Shown one piece after another: positions 55,324 through 63,343 of a stretch of 64,000 nt of DNA (the stretch's first letter is position 1; every line of letters starts with the position of its first letter). The stretch is taken from positions 1 to 64,000 of the forward strand of contig JARLJB010000196.1 in the NCBI GenBank assembly GCA_031291415.1, in the 5' to 3' direction. The stretch comes from Telmatospirillum sp. (GTDB lineage: Bacteria > Pseudomonadota > Alphaproteobacteria > Rhodospirillales > Magnetospirillaceae). The notes beneath the pieces were generated by a model. It had not been told where the DNA came from, did not search any database, and saw nothing but the letters and a program-made list of their open reading frames with translations. Position numbers and translations under genes: made by a program.

Positions 55324-55340
55324 CCTCCGTTACCTGGAGG
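55324..55340 (-). promoter_or_regulatory. Hairpin that can mask the ribosome site of the orphan binding-protein gene
   Basis: On the minus strand CCTCC, AGGTAAC, GGAGG forms a 5-bp stem that includes the GGAGG ribosome site of the TTG start at 55317. Just upstream is AAGGAG followed by ATG at 55348, which opens another frame across the hairpin. Translation through it could expose the site. The stem is short, so this is tentative. Confidence 0.35.
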
Positions 55341-55572
55341 GGGCCCATTGTCTCCTTAGCGCAGCAGACTTGCTCGGGACATTGATTCTTGAACCACCAT
55401 CCGCACAAAATTCAACCGACGCGGGCTTACGCGATCATTTAACCCCACGTATTTCGTGGCGATCAGCCCCATCCTAAATTGGACGGCAGAATACAGCGCT
55501 CGTCGCCCCGCGTGAAGCAGCGAACGGAATGGCCTGAAACAGGCATTGATTGAAAGAATCCACAGACCGCAG

Positions 55573-55638
55573 AAAACGCCCGTGGCGATGCCAATGTCAC
55601 GCCACGGGCCAAGAGGGATTCCCCAAAGACTTTGGGGA
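55573..55638 (-). terminator. Double hairpin terminator after the porin gene
   Basis: On the minus strand, after the porin stop, TCCCCAAAG/CTTTGGGGA (55620-55638) comes first. GCCCGTGGCG/CGCCACGGGC (55578-55609) with a 12-nt loop comes next, followed by GTTTTCTG. The second is a good intrinsic terminator. The remaining 55318-55458 section upstream of the binding protein shows no further gene. Confidence 0.8.
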
Positions 55639-55658
55639 CACGTGTCCGGATTGACTGA

Positions 55659-57266
55659 CTAGAACTTGAAGCGAACGCCCGTCGCGACTTCGACCTCGTC
55701 GCTATGTGCCTCGCCTCTGCCGAACGGGCCATTGTTGCCCTGGGCGTCGTTCACGTGCCACCCCCCACGAACCTTCATGTAGTCGGAGGCGATATAGAAG
55801 TCCGTCTGCTTATCGGCGTGGTACATCACCGACCCGAACAGGGTTCCCTTCGACCCATTGGCAACGGAAGTTACGTTCCGTGTGTCCTGAAGGAACGGAA
55901 GAAGCGTCACTCCACCGGCACTGAAGCCGGCATGACGGCCCATCATGTCGACATAGCCAAGCGCGACGTCGGTCGACTTGATGGGCGTCACGACGACGGA
56001 CGCTGTCCACGAATTGTCCGTTCGCGTCCCCATGCTGTTGTGATCGCCCTGTTCGGCCGTGTAGTGAACATAGCCGGCATTCAACCGGAACATGCCGATC
56101 ACATAGTCGCCGCCGATCAGTTCCGCTTGATGGATCAGGTTATCGTTGTTGGCGCGGTCGTAGTTGACGTTGACGCTGAGGGCACCACCGCCGACCTCAA
56201 GGTGATTGTAGGCCAGGGACACGGCCTGACTGCTGCCGTTGGAGAACTGGCCGGGAACGCCGCCGCCGATACCCGGATCGGCGCTGCCGCCGTTACCTTT
56301 GTAGCTGAACCCGTAGCCGATACCGGCGACGATATGCTCGCCGAATTTTTTCTTCCAGACCACCGAACTGTCGTTACGGGTCCCGCCCGGATCGGCTGAA
56401 TAGAAGATGAACTGTTTGAAGTTGTTGACGTTGGAGAAACCACCCTCCTTCAGAGTAACCCCTTCGGTCCCATAGGCGTCACCCCATGTCTGGGTGAAAT
56501 CGCGAGTAAGGGTATTTTGGCGGCCGAAGGTCAGCTTGCCCAAGTCGTCGCTGTAGAAACCGACCCAGGCATCACGGTTGAAAACCCCGCTATCCGTGTC
56601 AAAACTTCCCGAGGGGGATTCAAATTCACCTTCCAGCTTGGACATGACCTTAAGTCCTGGCAAGCCGATCCGATCGCCGAATCCCAAGGCGTGGTCGATA
56701 TCGAAGCCATATCGGTTGCCACTGAACCAGGCTGTCTGAAAGCCGATGGCTTGGCTGCCCTTCTTGTTTTGATTCGTCGCGTCGCTGATCGTCGCTTCGA
56801 TCAATCCATAGAAATGAACCGTTGTGTTGTTGTCGTCATACAACATCACCGGCTTGCTCAAGAACCCCAACATATTGCCTTCATGATCCGTCTTTAGTGC
56901 CGCCGGCGTATCGTCGGCAAGCGTCACCGGTCTTGCCGGCGTGGTCACCTGCGCCTTCGCCACAGCTTCGGTGGACGCCTGAGCCTTCTGAGCGGCATCC
57001 GCTGACGCCTGGGCTTTCGCTGCCGCCTCGGCATTGGCAGCGGCTTGCGCCTTCACCGAGGCCTCCGCTTTCGCCACGGCATCAGCTTTGACCGCCAAGT
57101 CGGCCTGCGCCTTGGCAAGTTCCTTCTGGGCCTTTTCTATCTGTTTCAAACGAGCATCCACATAGGCCTTCAGATCATCCATGTCATTGGCCGCCGCCGG
57201 CCCCGCCAACAACGCCATAGCCGCCACGGACCCTAAGAGGATTGGAAATAACGCTTTCTTTGACAT
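55659..57266 (-). CDS. Outer-membrane porin with alanine-rich coiled-coil N-terminus
   Basis: The 535-residue protein has a signal peptide (MSKKALFPILLGSVAAMALLAGPAAA), then a periplasmic Ala/Lys/Gln-rich coiled coil (residues 30-115, KQIEKAQKELAKAQADLAVKADAVAKAEASVKAQ). A Gram-negative porin barrel follows (TTVHFYGLIEATISDATNQNKKGSQ, WVGFYSDDLGKLTFGRQNTLTRDFTQTWGDAYGTEG) that ends in the C-terminal phenylalanine (VRFKF) required for barrel insertion. It should let small solutes, perhaps citrate, cross the outer membrane. ATG 57266 fits the signal; the frame is open 30 codons further. The upstream region has striking inverted repeats, and a double terminator follows. Confidence 0.9.
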   Translation of the reverse strand: MSKKALFPILLGSVAAMALLAGPAAANDMDDLKAYVDARLKQIEKAQKELAKAQADLAVKADAVAKAEASVKAQAAANAEAAAKAQASADAAQKAQASTEAVAKAQVTTPARPVTLADDTPAALKTDHEGNMLGFLSKPVMLYDDNNTTVHFYGLIEATISDATNQNKKGSQAIGFQTAWFSGNRYGFDIDHALGFGDRIGLPGLKVMSKLEGEFESPSGSFDTDSGVFNRDAWVGFYSDDLGKLTFGRQNTLTRDFTQTWGDAYGTEGVTLKEGGFSNVNNFKQFIFYSADPGGTRNDSSVVWKKKFGEHIVAGIGYGFSYKGNGGSADPGIGGGVPGQFSNGSSQAVSLAYNHLEVGGGALSVNVNYDRANNDNLIHQAELIGGDYVIGMFRLNAGYVHYTAEQGDHNSMGTRTDNSWTASVVVTPIKSTDVALGYVDMMGRHAGFSAGGVTLLPFLQDTRNVTSVANGSKGTLFGSVMYHADKQTDFYIASDYMKVRGGWHVNDAQGNNGPFGRGEAHSDEVEVATGVRFKF

Positions 57267-57496
57267 CTCAGCACACCCCAAACTGTTTGAGTTTTCTGGG
57301 CTTCGAGCCTCAAGAATGGGCGGGCAATCGCTTTCCGAACTTACCGGGGGCAACACATTGTTCTCCGGAACATCCGATACGCCGACCCAACTTCACGAAG
57401 GCCCCGGCTCCGCTCGACAACGTCGGAGCGGCGCCCCGCCGAATGCGAACCGTCCCAAGACAGCGCTGAGTGTGTCAGAATTCGTTTTATGTAGAT

Positions 57497-57537
57497 GTCC
57501 TCCTAAATTAGGACAATTTGTCCTAATTTAGGAGGAC
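57497..57537. promoter_or_regulatory. 41-bp nested palindrome upstream of the porin gene
   Basis: GTCCTCCTAAATTAGGAC and its exact reverse complement flank AATTT. Each 18-bp arm is itself nearly palindromic (TCCTAAATTAGGA and TCCTAATTTAGGA), so four half-sites lie in a row. It is 231-271 bp upstream of the porin ATG. It looks like an operator for a dimer of dimers; the short LuxR-type regulator nearby is one candidate binder. Confidence 0.7.
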
Positions 57538-57551
57538 ACGGAAAAACTATC

Positions 57552-57618
57552 TGGCAATTTTACGGAATATTTAACAGAATAAGCGCAGATCAAAACTGCG
57601 CAATTCCACAAATTGCCA
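57552..57618. other. Long interrupted hairpin element between luxR-type and porin genes
   Basis: Three nested complementary pairs occur in order: TGGCAATTT/AAATTGCCA (9 bp, outer), GGAAT/ATTCC (5 bp) and GCGCAG/CTGCGC (6 bp) with a 7-nt terminal loop. One internal loop has 14 nt on one side. It may be a structured RNA leader, a small RNA or a cruciform. Strand and transcription are unknown. Confidence 0.55.
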
Positions 57619-57660
57619 CACGATATCGACATATGTTGTATATTTTATTGTCTATAACAG

Positions 57661-57746
57661 TGGAAATGAGATTTCATATTTCCAATGAACAGACAGTCAT
57701 GTGCGTATAATCCCGGACAGAAACCGTCCAAGACCACCGCGGTTTC
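57661..57746. other. Two further inverted repeats downstream of the LuxR-type gene
   Basis: TGGAAAT/ATTTCCA lies at 57661-57667 and 57678-57684. GAAACCG/CGGTTTC lies at 57720-57726 and 57740-57746, just past the stop of the LuxR-type gene (minus strand). The second may end that gene's transcript, though no T-run follows. The 57267-57755 interval contains no credible coding region. Confidence 0.45.
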
Positions 57747-57755
57747 CACCGGCAG

Positions 57756-58097
57756 TCACACCAGTAATCTGAAAAGCTGTGTTTGCGATGAAATTCCAAG
57801 ACGGGCGTACGCTCTCTTTCGATAGGTCAGAACGCTCGTCTTCTTGATATTGAGATCAAGAGCGATCCCTTCCGCCGTCAGGCCGATCAAAGTTCTGGCG
57901 CAGACGTCGAGCTCTCGTTGGGTCATCCCGCGCTCCAACGCCACCAAACGACGCCGGAAAAGCTGGAGGGCCAAGTGTGGTGGCAGGACTTCCCCTTCCC
58001 ACGCCTCACCTTTCCACTGATCGGCAGACGCCATGGCGACCTGCACGGCAAGCCGCCAGATCTCCTTCGCAACAGTTGGTTGTGACGAATCCTGCAT
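57756..58097 (-). CDS. Short LuxR-type (GerE) helix-turn-helix regulator
   Basis: The 113-residue protein ends in a LuxR-type DNA-binding domain: MTQRELDVCARTLIGLTAEGIALDLNIKKTSVLTYRKRAYARLGISSQTQLFRLLV, with the usual R-E-x-V/C and T-V/S-x-x-Y-R-K-R-A-Y-x-x-L positions. The first 55 residues (QDSSQPTVAKEIWRLAVQVAMASADQWKGEAW) are helical and carry no receiver or ligand-binding domain, so the control signal is unclear. ATG 58097 has GGAAGG upstream; an earlier start adds ten residues. It is placed between the porin and the citrate lyase operon and may regulate either. Confidence 0.8.
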   Translation of the reverse strand: MQDSSQPTVAKEIWRLAVQVAMASADQWKGEAWEGEVLPPHLALQLFRRRLVALERGMTQRELDVCARTLIGLTAEGIALDLNIKKTSVLTYRKRAYARLGISSQTQLFRLLV

Positions 58098-58613
58098 TGG
58101 ACGACCTTCCCAGGCATCGGCGTTCAAAACGCTCTTTTGGATGAGTAATCATGATCGCATAAAGCTTTCATGGGGCTTTCAAATTCGCGTTGCGGAAGAT
58201 CTCCGCGCGGGCGAGGCCGGCGCGTCGGAACCGGCCCCGTCTTCGCTCCCCAAAGTAGCTGGGAATATCCGGGCAGATGAAAGGCAGATGAAAGCTAACT
58301 CTCAATAACATTGGGGGAAATGAACGAGTGGCGCTTCGGTCGCCACCGATCGTTCGCAGGACGGCGGAGCACCGTCTTTAAAAAAAGAAAGCCGGGGGAC
58401 GTTTCTCCGCACTGCGTCGTACTTGGACAGGCCCCCGTCGGCAAAGGGATCGAAAACGAATAGGGGTTGCGCAACTGACCGACGCGACACGGGTACGGCT
58501 ACGGCCTCCATCCTCCTAACCGAAATCGTGGCCGCGTCTACTGAAGGAAATTCCGTGACAATGGTCGCGGAGTGTCAGGCAACCACATCGGCGATCATTC
58601 AAAGAGGAACACG
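58098..58613. other. Intergenic region upstream of the FAH-citrate lyase operon
   Basis: About 515 bp between the LuxR-type gene (minus) and the operon (plus). No reading frame with convincing start, composition or similarity was found; the 69-codon minus frame at 58302-58511 has no ribosome site. The region should contain the operon promoter. The AGAGGAACACG ribosome site precedes ATG 58614. Confidence 0.5.
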
Positions 58614-59462
58614 ATGAAACTGGTGAGTTTTGCGACCGGGAAGGGAAAAAGCTACGGCCTGTCGACCGACCACGGCATTGTCGATCTCGGACGCCGCCTG
58701 AAACCGCGCTTTCCCGACATCAAGGCGCTTCTGGCCGGCGACGGTCTTGCCGAGGCTCAGGCCTTCGCCGACGCCCCTTCCGACTACCGCGAGCAGGATC
58801 TGATTTTTCTGCCGACCGTCGAACAGCCAAACAAGATCTTCTGCGTCGGGATGAACTATGCGGAAAAGCGTCAGGAGTTCGGCGAAACCAATGCCGCCCC
58901 GACACTGTTCATCCGTTTTCCCGATTCGCAGACCGGCCACGCCTGCCCGGTTCTCAAACCCCGGTTTACCAACGAATTCGATTACGAGGGCGAACTGGCC
59001 GTGGTGATCGGCAAGGGCGGCCTGGGGATCTCCGCAGATCAGGCTTTGTCCCACGTTGCCGGCTACAGTTGCTACATGGACGGCTCGGTCCGCGACTGGC
59101 AGCACAGTTGGTATACGGCGGGCAAGAACTGGCGACAAACCGGCGCATTCGGGCCCTGGCTGGTGACAGCCGACGAGATTCCCGACCCTCAGGCGCTTTA
59201 TCTGCGCACGTATCTCAACGGTCAGTTGGTACAAGACGACAACACCGCTAACATGGTCCACCAGATTGCCGACCTGATCTCCTACATCAGCACGTTCAGC
59301 GAATTGTCCGCCGGCGATGTCATCATCACCGGTTCCCCAGGCGGTGTCGGCAAGAAGCGCAACCCGCCCTTGTTCCTCAAGGAGGGAGATCTGGTCGAGG
59401 TGGACATCGAACGGGTCGGTCGGCTAAAGAACGTTGTGATGCGGGATGCGGCCGTCGCCTGA
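58614..59462 (+). CDS. Fumarylacetoacetate-hydrolase-family protein, possible oxaloacetate decarboxylase
   Basis: The 282-residue protein has the FAH fold: KIFCVGMNYAEKRQEFGE, then FDYEGELAVVIGKGG, YSCYMDGSVRDWQHSWYTAGKNWRQTGAFGPWLVTADEIPDPQALYLRTYLNG and SAGDVIITGSPGGVGKKRNPPLFLKEGDLVEVDIE. Metal ligands E125, E127 and D156 have the E-x-E...D spacing I recall for FAHD1, followed by Q163 and K171 at the positions of its catalytic Gln and Lys. FAHD1 decarboxylates oxaloacetate; other relatives hydrolyse acylpyruvates or act as tautomerases. As first gene of the citrate lyase operon (citC starts one base after the stop), oxaloacetate is a likely substrate. AGAGGA precedes the ATG. Confidence 0.85.
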   Translation: MKLVSFATGKGKSYGLSTDHGIVDLGRRLKPRFPDIKALLAGDGLAEAQAFADAPSDYREQDLIFLPTVEQPNKIFCVGMNYAEKRQEFGETNAAPTLFIRFPDSQTGHACPVLKPRFTNEFDYEGELAVVIGKGGLGISADQALSHVAGYSCYMDGSVRDWQHSWYTAGKNWRQTGAFGPWLVTADEIPDPQALYLRTYLNGQLVQDDNTANMVHQIADLISYISTFSELSAGDVIITGSPGGVGKKRNPPLFLKEGDLVEVDIERVGRLKNVVMRDAAVA

Positions 59463-59463
59463 C

Positions 59464-60570
59464 ATGCATATGGAAAGGCCGGAGCGTTTCGACGTTCTGC
59501 CGCCGGCGCCCCTGTGGAGCAACCCCATCGTGCTCGACGATTTCGAATTTCTCACCGTCGACCCGTCGGCAGATCCGGCGCTTCAGGCTGAAATTCGTGC
59601 GCTTTTGGCCAAATGCGGCCTCGATTACGAAGACGGCATTGACGTCTTCGTAATTTGCAGGCCGCAGGGCCGCTTGATCGCCTGCGTCGGCCTCGAGGGC
59701 AATATCGTCAAATGCGCCGCCATCGAACCCGATTGCCGGGGCGAGTCGTTAAGCCTGAAATTGTTGGGCGAAGTGGTGCATCTGGCCGTCGAACGTGGCC
59801 ACAGCCATCTGTTCCTCTACACTGCGCCGGAAAATCAAACCTTCTTCCGCGGCTGCGGCTTCTACCCGCTGGTCGAAGTGCCGAATTATGTATCGCTGAT
59901 GGAGAATACGCCGGTCGGCATCCGCTCCTATTGCAACAAACTCAAGACGGAACGGAAGGAGGGCGCGACCATCGGGGCGATCGTAATGAACGCCAATCCG
60001 TTCACCTGGGGCCACCAATATCTCGTCGCGGAGGCAGCCAAAGCCTGCGACTGGCTGCATGTCTTCGTCGTTGCCGAGGATGCTTCGCGGATTTCCTATC
60101 GCGACCGTTACCGGCTGGTTGAACTCGGCATCCGCGGCATCGACCGTGTCACCTTGCACCACGGCTCCCAGTACATGGTCTCGCGGGCCACCTTCCCCGC
60201 CTATTTCTTCAAGGAAAAGGGCATGGTCGGTCATTGCTGCACGGCCGTCGATCTCCTGTTGTTCCGCAATTTCATCGCGCCGGCACTGGGAGTAACCCAT
60301 CGCTATGTCGGCACCGAGCCATTTTGCCCGACCACCCGCAAATACAACGAGGACATGAAATACTGGTTGCAGGCGGCCGAAACCGGCACGCCGCGGGTGA
60401 CGGTCATCGAGATTCCGCGCACGGCCGTCATGGGCAGCCCGGTTTCCGCTTCGGAAGTCCGCCGTCTCCTGGACGCGCGGGATTTCGACCGGATCGAAGC
60501 TTTGGTTCCACCGGCGACGCTGGAACTTCTATACGAAAAATACCGAACGGTATGCTTCCCCCCGGCTTGA
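59464..60570 (+). CDS. citC: [Citrate (pro-3S)-lyase] ligase
   Basis: This enzyme activates citrate lyase by acetylating the thiol of the CitD prosthetic group with acetate and ATP. The 368-residue protein shows an N-terminal GNAT-like acetyltransferase region (IACVGLEGNIVKCAAIEPDCRGESLSLKLLGEVVHLAVERGHSHLFLYTAPENQTFFRGCGFYPLVEVPNYVSLME). The nucleotidylyltransferase core follows (GAIVMNANPFTWGHQYLVAEAAKACDWLHVFVV, and FCPTTRKYNEDMKYWL, VMGSPVSASEVRRLL), which binds ATP. ATG 59464 follows the FAH stop; ATG 59446 is possible. Confidence 0.94.
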   Translation: MHMERPERFDVLPPAPLWSNPIVLDDFEFLTVDPSADPALQAEIRALLAKCGLDYEDGIDVFVICRPQGRLIACVGLEGNIVKCAAIEPDCRGESLSLKLLGEVVHLAVERGHSHLFLYTAPENQTFFRGCGFYPLVEVPNYVSLMENTPVGIRSYCNKLKTERKEGATIGAIVMNANPFTWGHQYLVAEAAKACDWLHVFVVAEDASRISYRDRYRLVELGIRGIDRVTLHHGSQYMVSRATFPAYFFKEKGMVGHCCTAVDLLLFRNFIAPALGVTHRYVGTEPFCPTTRKYNEDMKYWLQAAETGTPRVTVIEIPRTAVMGSPVSASEVRRLLDARDFDRIEALVPPATLELLYEKYRTVCFPPA

Positions 60571-60637
60571 AGAAGATGGGGAAGGGACTGTCCGACAACC
60601 GCCGCGAAGCCGGACATTCGAGTGGAGTGATAAGAAA

Positions 60638-60934
60638 ATGAAGATCGTGAAGGAGGCCTTGGCCGGAACGCTCGAATCGAGCGATCTGATGGTCAAGGTG
60701 GCACCGGCGTCCGATGGAACGCTCGATATCGTCATCAACAGCGAGGTGATCCGCCAGTTCGGCGCGCAGATCGAGAAGGTCGTGCGCGACACGCTGGGCA
60801 AGCTCGACGTCACCGAGGGGCTGGTGGTGATCGAAGACAAGGGAGCTCTTGACTGCGCCATCTGCGCCCGCCTGCAGACCGCCGTCCTGCGCGGCGCGGA
60901 ATGCCAGGACCTGGATTGGAGTGTCCTGTCATGA
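60638..60934 (+). CDS. citD: Citrate lyase acyl carrier protein (gamma subunit)
   Basis: The 98-residue protein starts [49 protein letters not shown]. Ser14 in GTLESSD is the known attachment site of the phosphoribosyl-dephospho-CoA prosthetic group. It carries the acetyl and citryl thioester between the other two subunits. GGAGTG lies upstream. Its stop overlaps the citE start by four bases (ATGA), giving tight coupling of the subunits. Confidence 0.95.
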   Translation: MKIVKEALAGTLESSDLMVKVAPASDGTLDIVINSEVIRQFGAQIEKVVRDTLGKLDVTEGLVVIEDKGALDCAICARLQTAVLRGAECQDLDWSVLS

Positions 60935-61803
60935 CGCTACGCCGCAGCATGCTTTTCCTGCCGGGCTCCAACGCCGCCATGTTGAGCACCGCCTTCGTCT
61001 ACAAGCCGGACTCGATCATGTTCGATCTGGAGGATGCCGTCTCGCTGCGCGAGAAGGACGCGGCGCGTCTTCTGGTTTTCCACGCGCTGCAGCTGCCCGT
61101 CTACCGCGACATCGAAACGGTGGTCCGGATCAATCAGCTGTCGACGCCGTTCGGTCCCAAGGATCTGGAAGCGGCGGTACGCGGTGGCGCCGACGTGATC
61201 CGCCTGCCAAAGACCGACAGTGCCGAGGATGTGCATCAACTGGAAGCCGAAGTCGAACGGATCGAACGGGCGTCCGGCCGTGAGTTCGGCTCGACCAAAT
61301 TGATGGCTGCCATCGAGTCGGCCAGCGGCGTGGTCAATGCGCTGTCCATCGCCAAATCCTCGCCCAGGCTCATCGGCATTGCCTTGGCCGGCTTCGACTA
61401 TGTCATGGACATGCAGACCGAGCGGGGCGACGGCACTGAACTGTTCTACGCCCGCTGCGCCGTCCTGCATGCGGCCCGCGCTGCCGGCATCGACGCCTTT
61501 GACGTGGTTTATTCCGACGTCAACAACGAGGAAGGCTTCCTGAAGGAAGTCGATCTGATCAAACGAATGGGATTCAACGGAAAATCGCTGATCAACCCCC
61601 GCCAGATCGAACTGTTGCACAATGCCTATGCTCCCACCGAGGAAGAGGTTGACTACGCCCGACGGGTCATTGCCGCCGCCGAACAAGCCGAGCGCCAGGG
61701 TCTGGGTGTCATCGCGCTGAACGGAAAAATGATCGACGCGCCGATCGTCAACCACGCCAAACGCGTCCTGAGCCGGGCCCAGGCTTCGGGAACCCGCAAA
61801 TAG
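60931..61803 (+). CDS. citE: Citrate lyase beta subunit (citryl-ACP lyase)
   Basis: This subunit splits citryl-ACP into oxaloacetate and acetyl-ACP. The 290-residue TIM-barrel protein begins [46 protein letters not shown], with Mg-binding FDLEDAV and later [37 protein letters not shown] and [40 protein letters not shown]. All family blocks are present. ATG 60931 is the overlapping start with citD. citF follows after 16 bp. Confidence 0.96.
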   Translation: MTLRRSMLFLPGSNAAMLSTAFVYKPDSIMFDLEDAVSLREKDAARLLVFHALQLPVYRDIETVVRINQLSTPFGPKDLEAAVRGGADVIRLPKTDSAEDVHQLEAEVERIERASGREFGSTKLMAAIESASGVVNALSIAKSSPRLIGIALAGFDYVMDMQTERGDGTELFYARCAVLHAARAAGIDAFDVVYSDVNNEEGFLKEVDLIKRMGFNGKSLINPRQIELLHNAYAPTEEEVDYARRVIAAAEQAERQGLGVIALNGKMIDAPIVNHAKRVLSRAQASGTRK

Positions 61804-61819
61804 GATTGGAGAGCATGTG

Positions 61820-63340
61820 ATGAACCATTTTGCCAATTCACGGCTCGACCAGGAGCCGGCCATCGCCCATCTGGAAAAATTCCAAGGTTACGCAGAGCAC
61901 ACGCCCTATCTGAAGGACACTGAGCTCAAGCATTCGCGGAAGATCTGCCAATCCCTTGAGGATGCGATCCGCGCCAGCGGTCTCAAGGACGGCATGACCG
62001 TTTCGTTCCACCACGCTTTCCGCGAAGGCGACAAGACGATCAACCATGTGATGGATACTCTGGCCCATATGGGTTTCAAGGATCTGACACTGGCCTCGTC
62101 ATCGCTGTTGTCCTGCAACGCCCCCCTCATCGATCATATCCGCAACGGCGTCATCCGCAGGATCTACACCTCGGGCATGCGCGGCAAACTGGCCGAGGCG
62201 ATCTCGCACGGCCTCATGGCCGAACCGATCAACATCCATTCGCACGGCGGACGGGTCAAACTGATCGACAGCGGCGAACTGCATCTCGACGTCGCCTTCC
62301 TGGGCGTCTCGACCGCCGACGAGTTCGGCAACGCCAACGGCATCTCCGGACGGTCGCGATGCGGTGCCTTGGGCTATGCCAAGGTCGACGCGGCGCGAGC
62401 CGACAAAGTCGTCGTCCTGACCGAGGAGATCGTTCCCTATCCGAATGCGCCGGCCAGCATCGCCCAGGATGACGTCGATTTCGTCGTCAAGGTGGACCAG
62501 GTCGGCGATCCCTCGAAGATCAGCGTCGGTGCGGCCCGCGTCACCAGCAACCCGCGAGAACTGCTGATCGCCCGCCTGGCCGCCGACGTCATCGAGCATG
62601 CCGGTTATTTCGAACAGGGATTCTCGCTGCAAACCGGTACCGGTGCGTCGTCGACGGCGGCCACCCGCTTCCTTGAAACGCGGATGCGCAAAAAGGACAT
62701 CACGGCCGCCTTCGCGCTCGGCGGCATCACCGGAAGCATCGTGGAACTGCACAAGAAAGGCCTGATCGAAAAGCTCTACGACACCCAGAGCTTCGATGCC
62801 GATTCCGCCGAATCGCTCCGCACGTCACCCAACCACTATGAAATCTCGACGAATGCCTACGCCAATCCGGGATCGAAGGGTGCTTACTGCGACCATATGG
62901 ACATGGTGATTCTCAGTGCGTTGGAAATCGATCTCGATTTCAACGTCAATGTCATCACCGGGTCGGACGGCGTCATGCGCGGCGCTTCGGGCGGACATTC
63001 CGACGTGGCGGCGGCGGCCAATCTCTCCATTGTCGTAGGCCCGCTGATCCGCAGCCGCATCCCCACCGTCGTGCGCAATGTCACAACCGTAGTGACGCCG
63101 GGCGAATGCGTCGGGGTTCTGGTCACCGACCATGGCATCGCCGTCAACCCCAACCGCCCTGAGATTGCCGAACGGCTCACGGCGGCCGGTCTGCCGGTGA
63201 CCACCATCGAAGACCTGTACCGCCGCGCCATCTCCCTGACCGGGGAGCCGCAAGCCATCGAGTTCCTCGACAAGGTGGTGGGCATCGTCCGCTACCGCGA
63301 CGGCAGCGTCATCGACGTGGTCCACCAGGTCAAGGACTGA
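61820..63340 (+). CDS. citF: Citrate lyase alpha subunit (citrate:acetyl-ACP transferase)
   Basis: This subunit exchanges acetyl for citryl on the ACP. The 506-residue protein shows DGMTVSFHHAFREGDKTINHVMDTLAHMGFKDLTLASSSLL, INIHSHGGRVKLIDSGELHLDVAFLGVSTADEFGNANGISGRSRCGALGYAKVDA, LQTGTGASSTAATRFLETRM and VITGSDGVMRGASGGHSDVAAAANLSIVVGPLIRSRIPTVVRNVTTVVTPGE, all CitF hallmarks. GGAGAG is seven bases before ATG 61820; the codon before it is GTG. It is the largest subunit and follows citE by 16 bp. Confidence 0.96.
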   Translation: MNHFANSRLDQEPAIAHLEKFQGYAEHTPYLKDTELKHSRKICQSLEDAIRASGLKDGMTVSFHHAFREGDKTINHVMDTLAHMGFKDLTLASSSLLSCNAPLIDHIRNGVIRRIYTSGMRGKLAEAISHGLMAEPINIHSHGGRVKLIDSGELHLDVAFLGVSTADEFGNANGISGRSRCGALGYAKVDAARADKVVVLTEEIVPYPNAPASIAQDDVDFVVKVDQVGDPSKISVGAARVTSNPRELLIARLAADVIEHAGYFEQGFSLQTGTGASSTAATRFLETRMRKKDITAAFALGGITGSIVELHKKGLIEKLYDTQSFDADSAESLRTSPNHYEISTNAYANPGSKGAYCDHMDMVILSALEIDLDFNVNVITGSDGVMRGASGGHSDVAAAANLSIVVGPLIRSRIPTVVRNVTTVVTPGECVGVLVTDHGIAVNPNRPEIAERLTAAGLPVTTIEDLYRRAISLTGEPQAIEFLDKVVGIVRYRDGSVIDVVHQVKD

Positions 63341-63343
63341 GCC

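Noticed and set aside
55097-55348. An 83-codon frame starting at ATG 55348 with AAGGAG, overlapping the binding-protein gene
   Set aside because: Most of it is out of frame inside the binding-protein gene and has no domain; kept only as a possible leader in the translation-switch idea.
58302-58511. A 69-codon minus-strand frame upstream of the FAH gene
   Set aside because: No ribosome site, no hydrophobic or domain pattern, and it lies in a likely promoter region.
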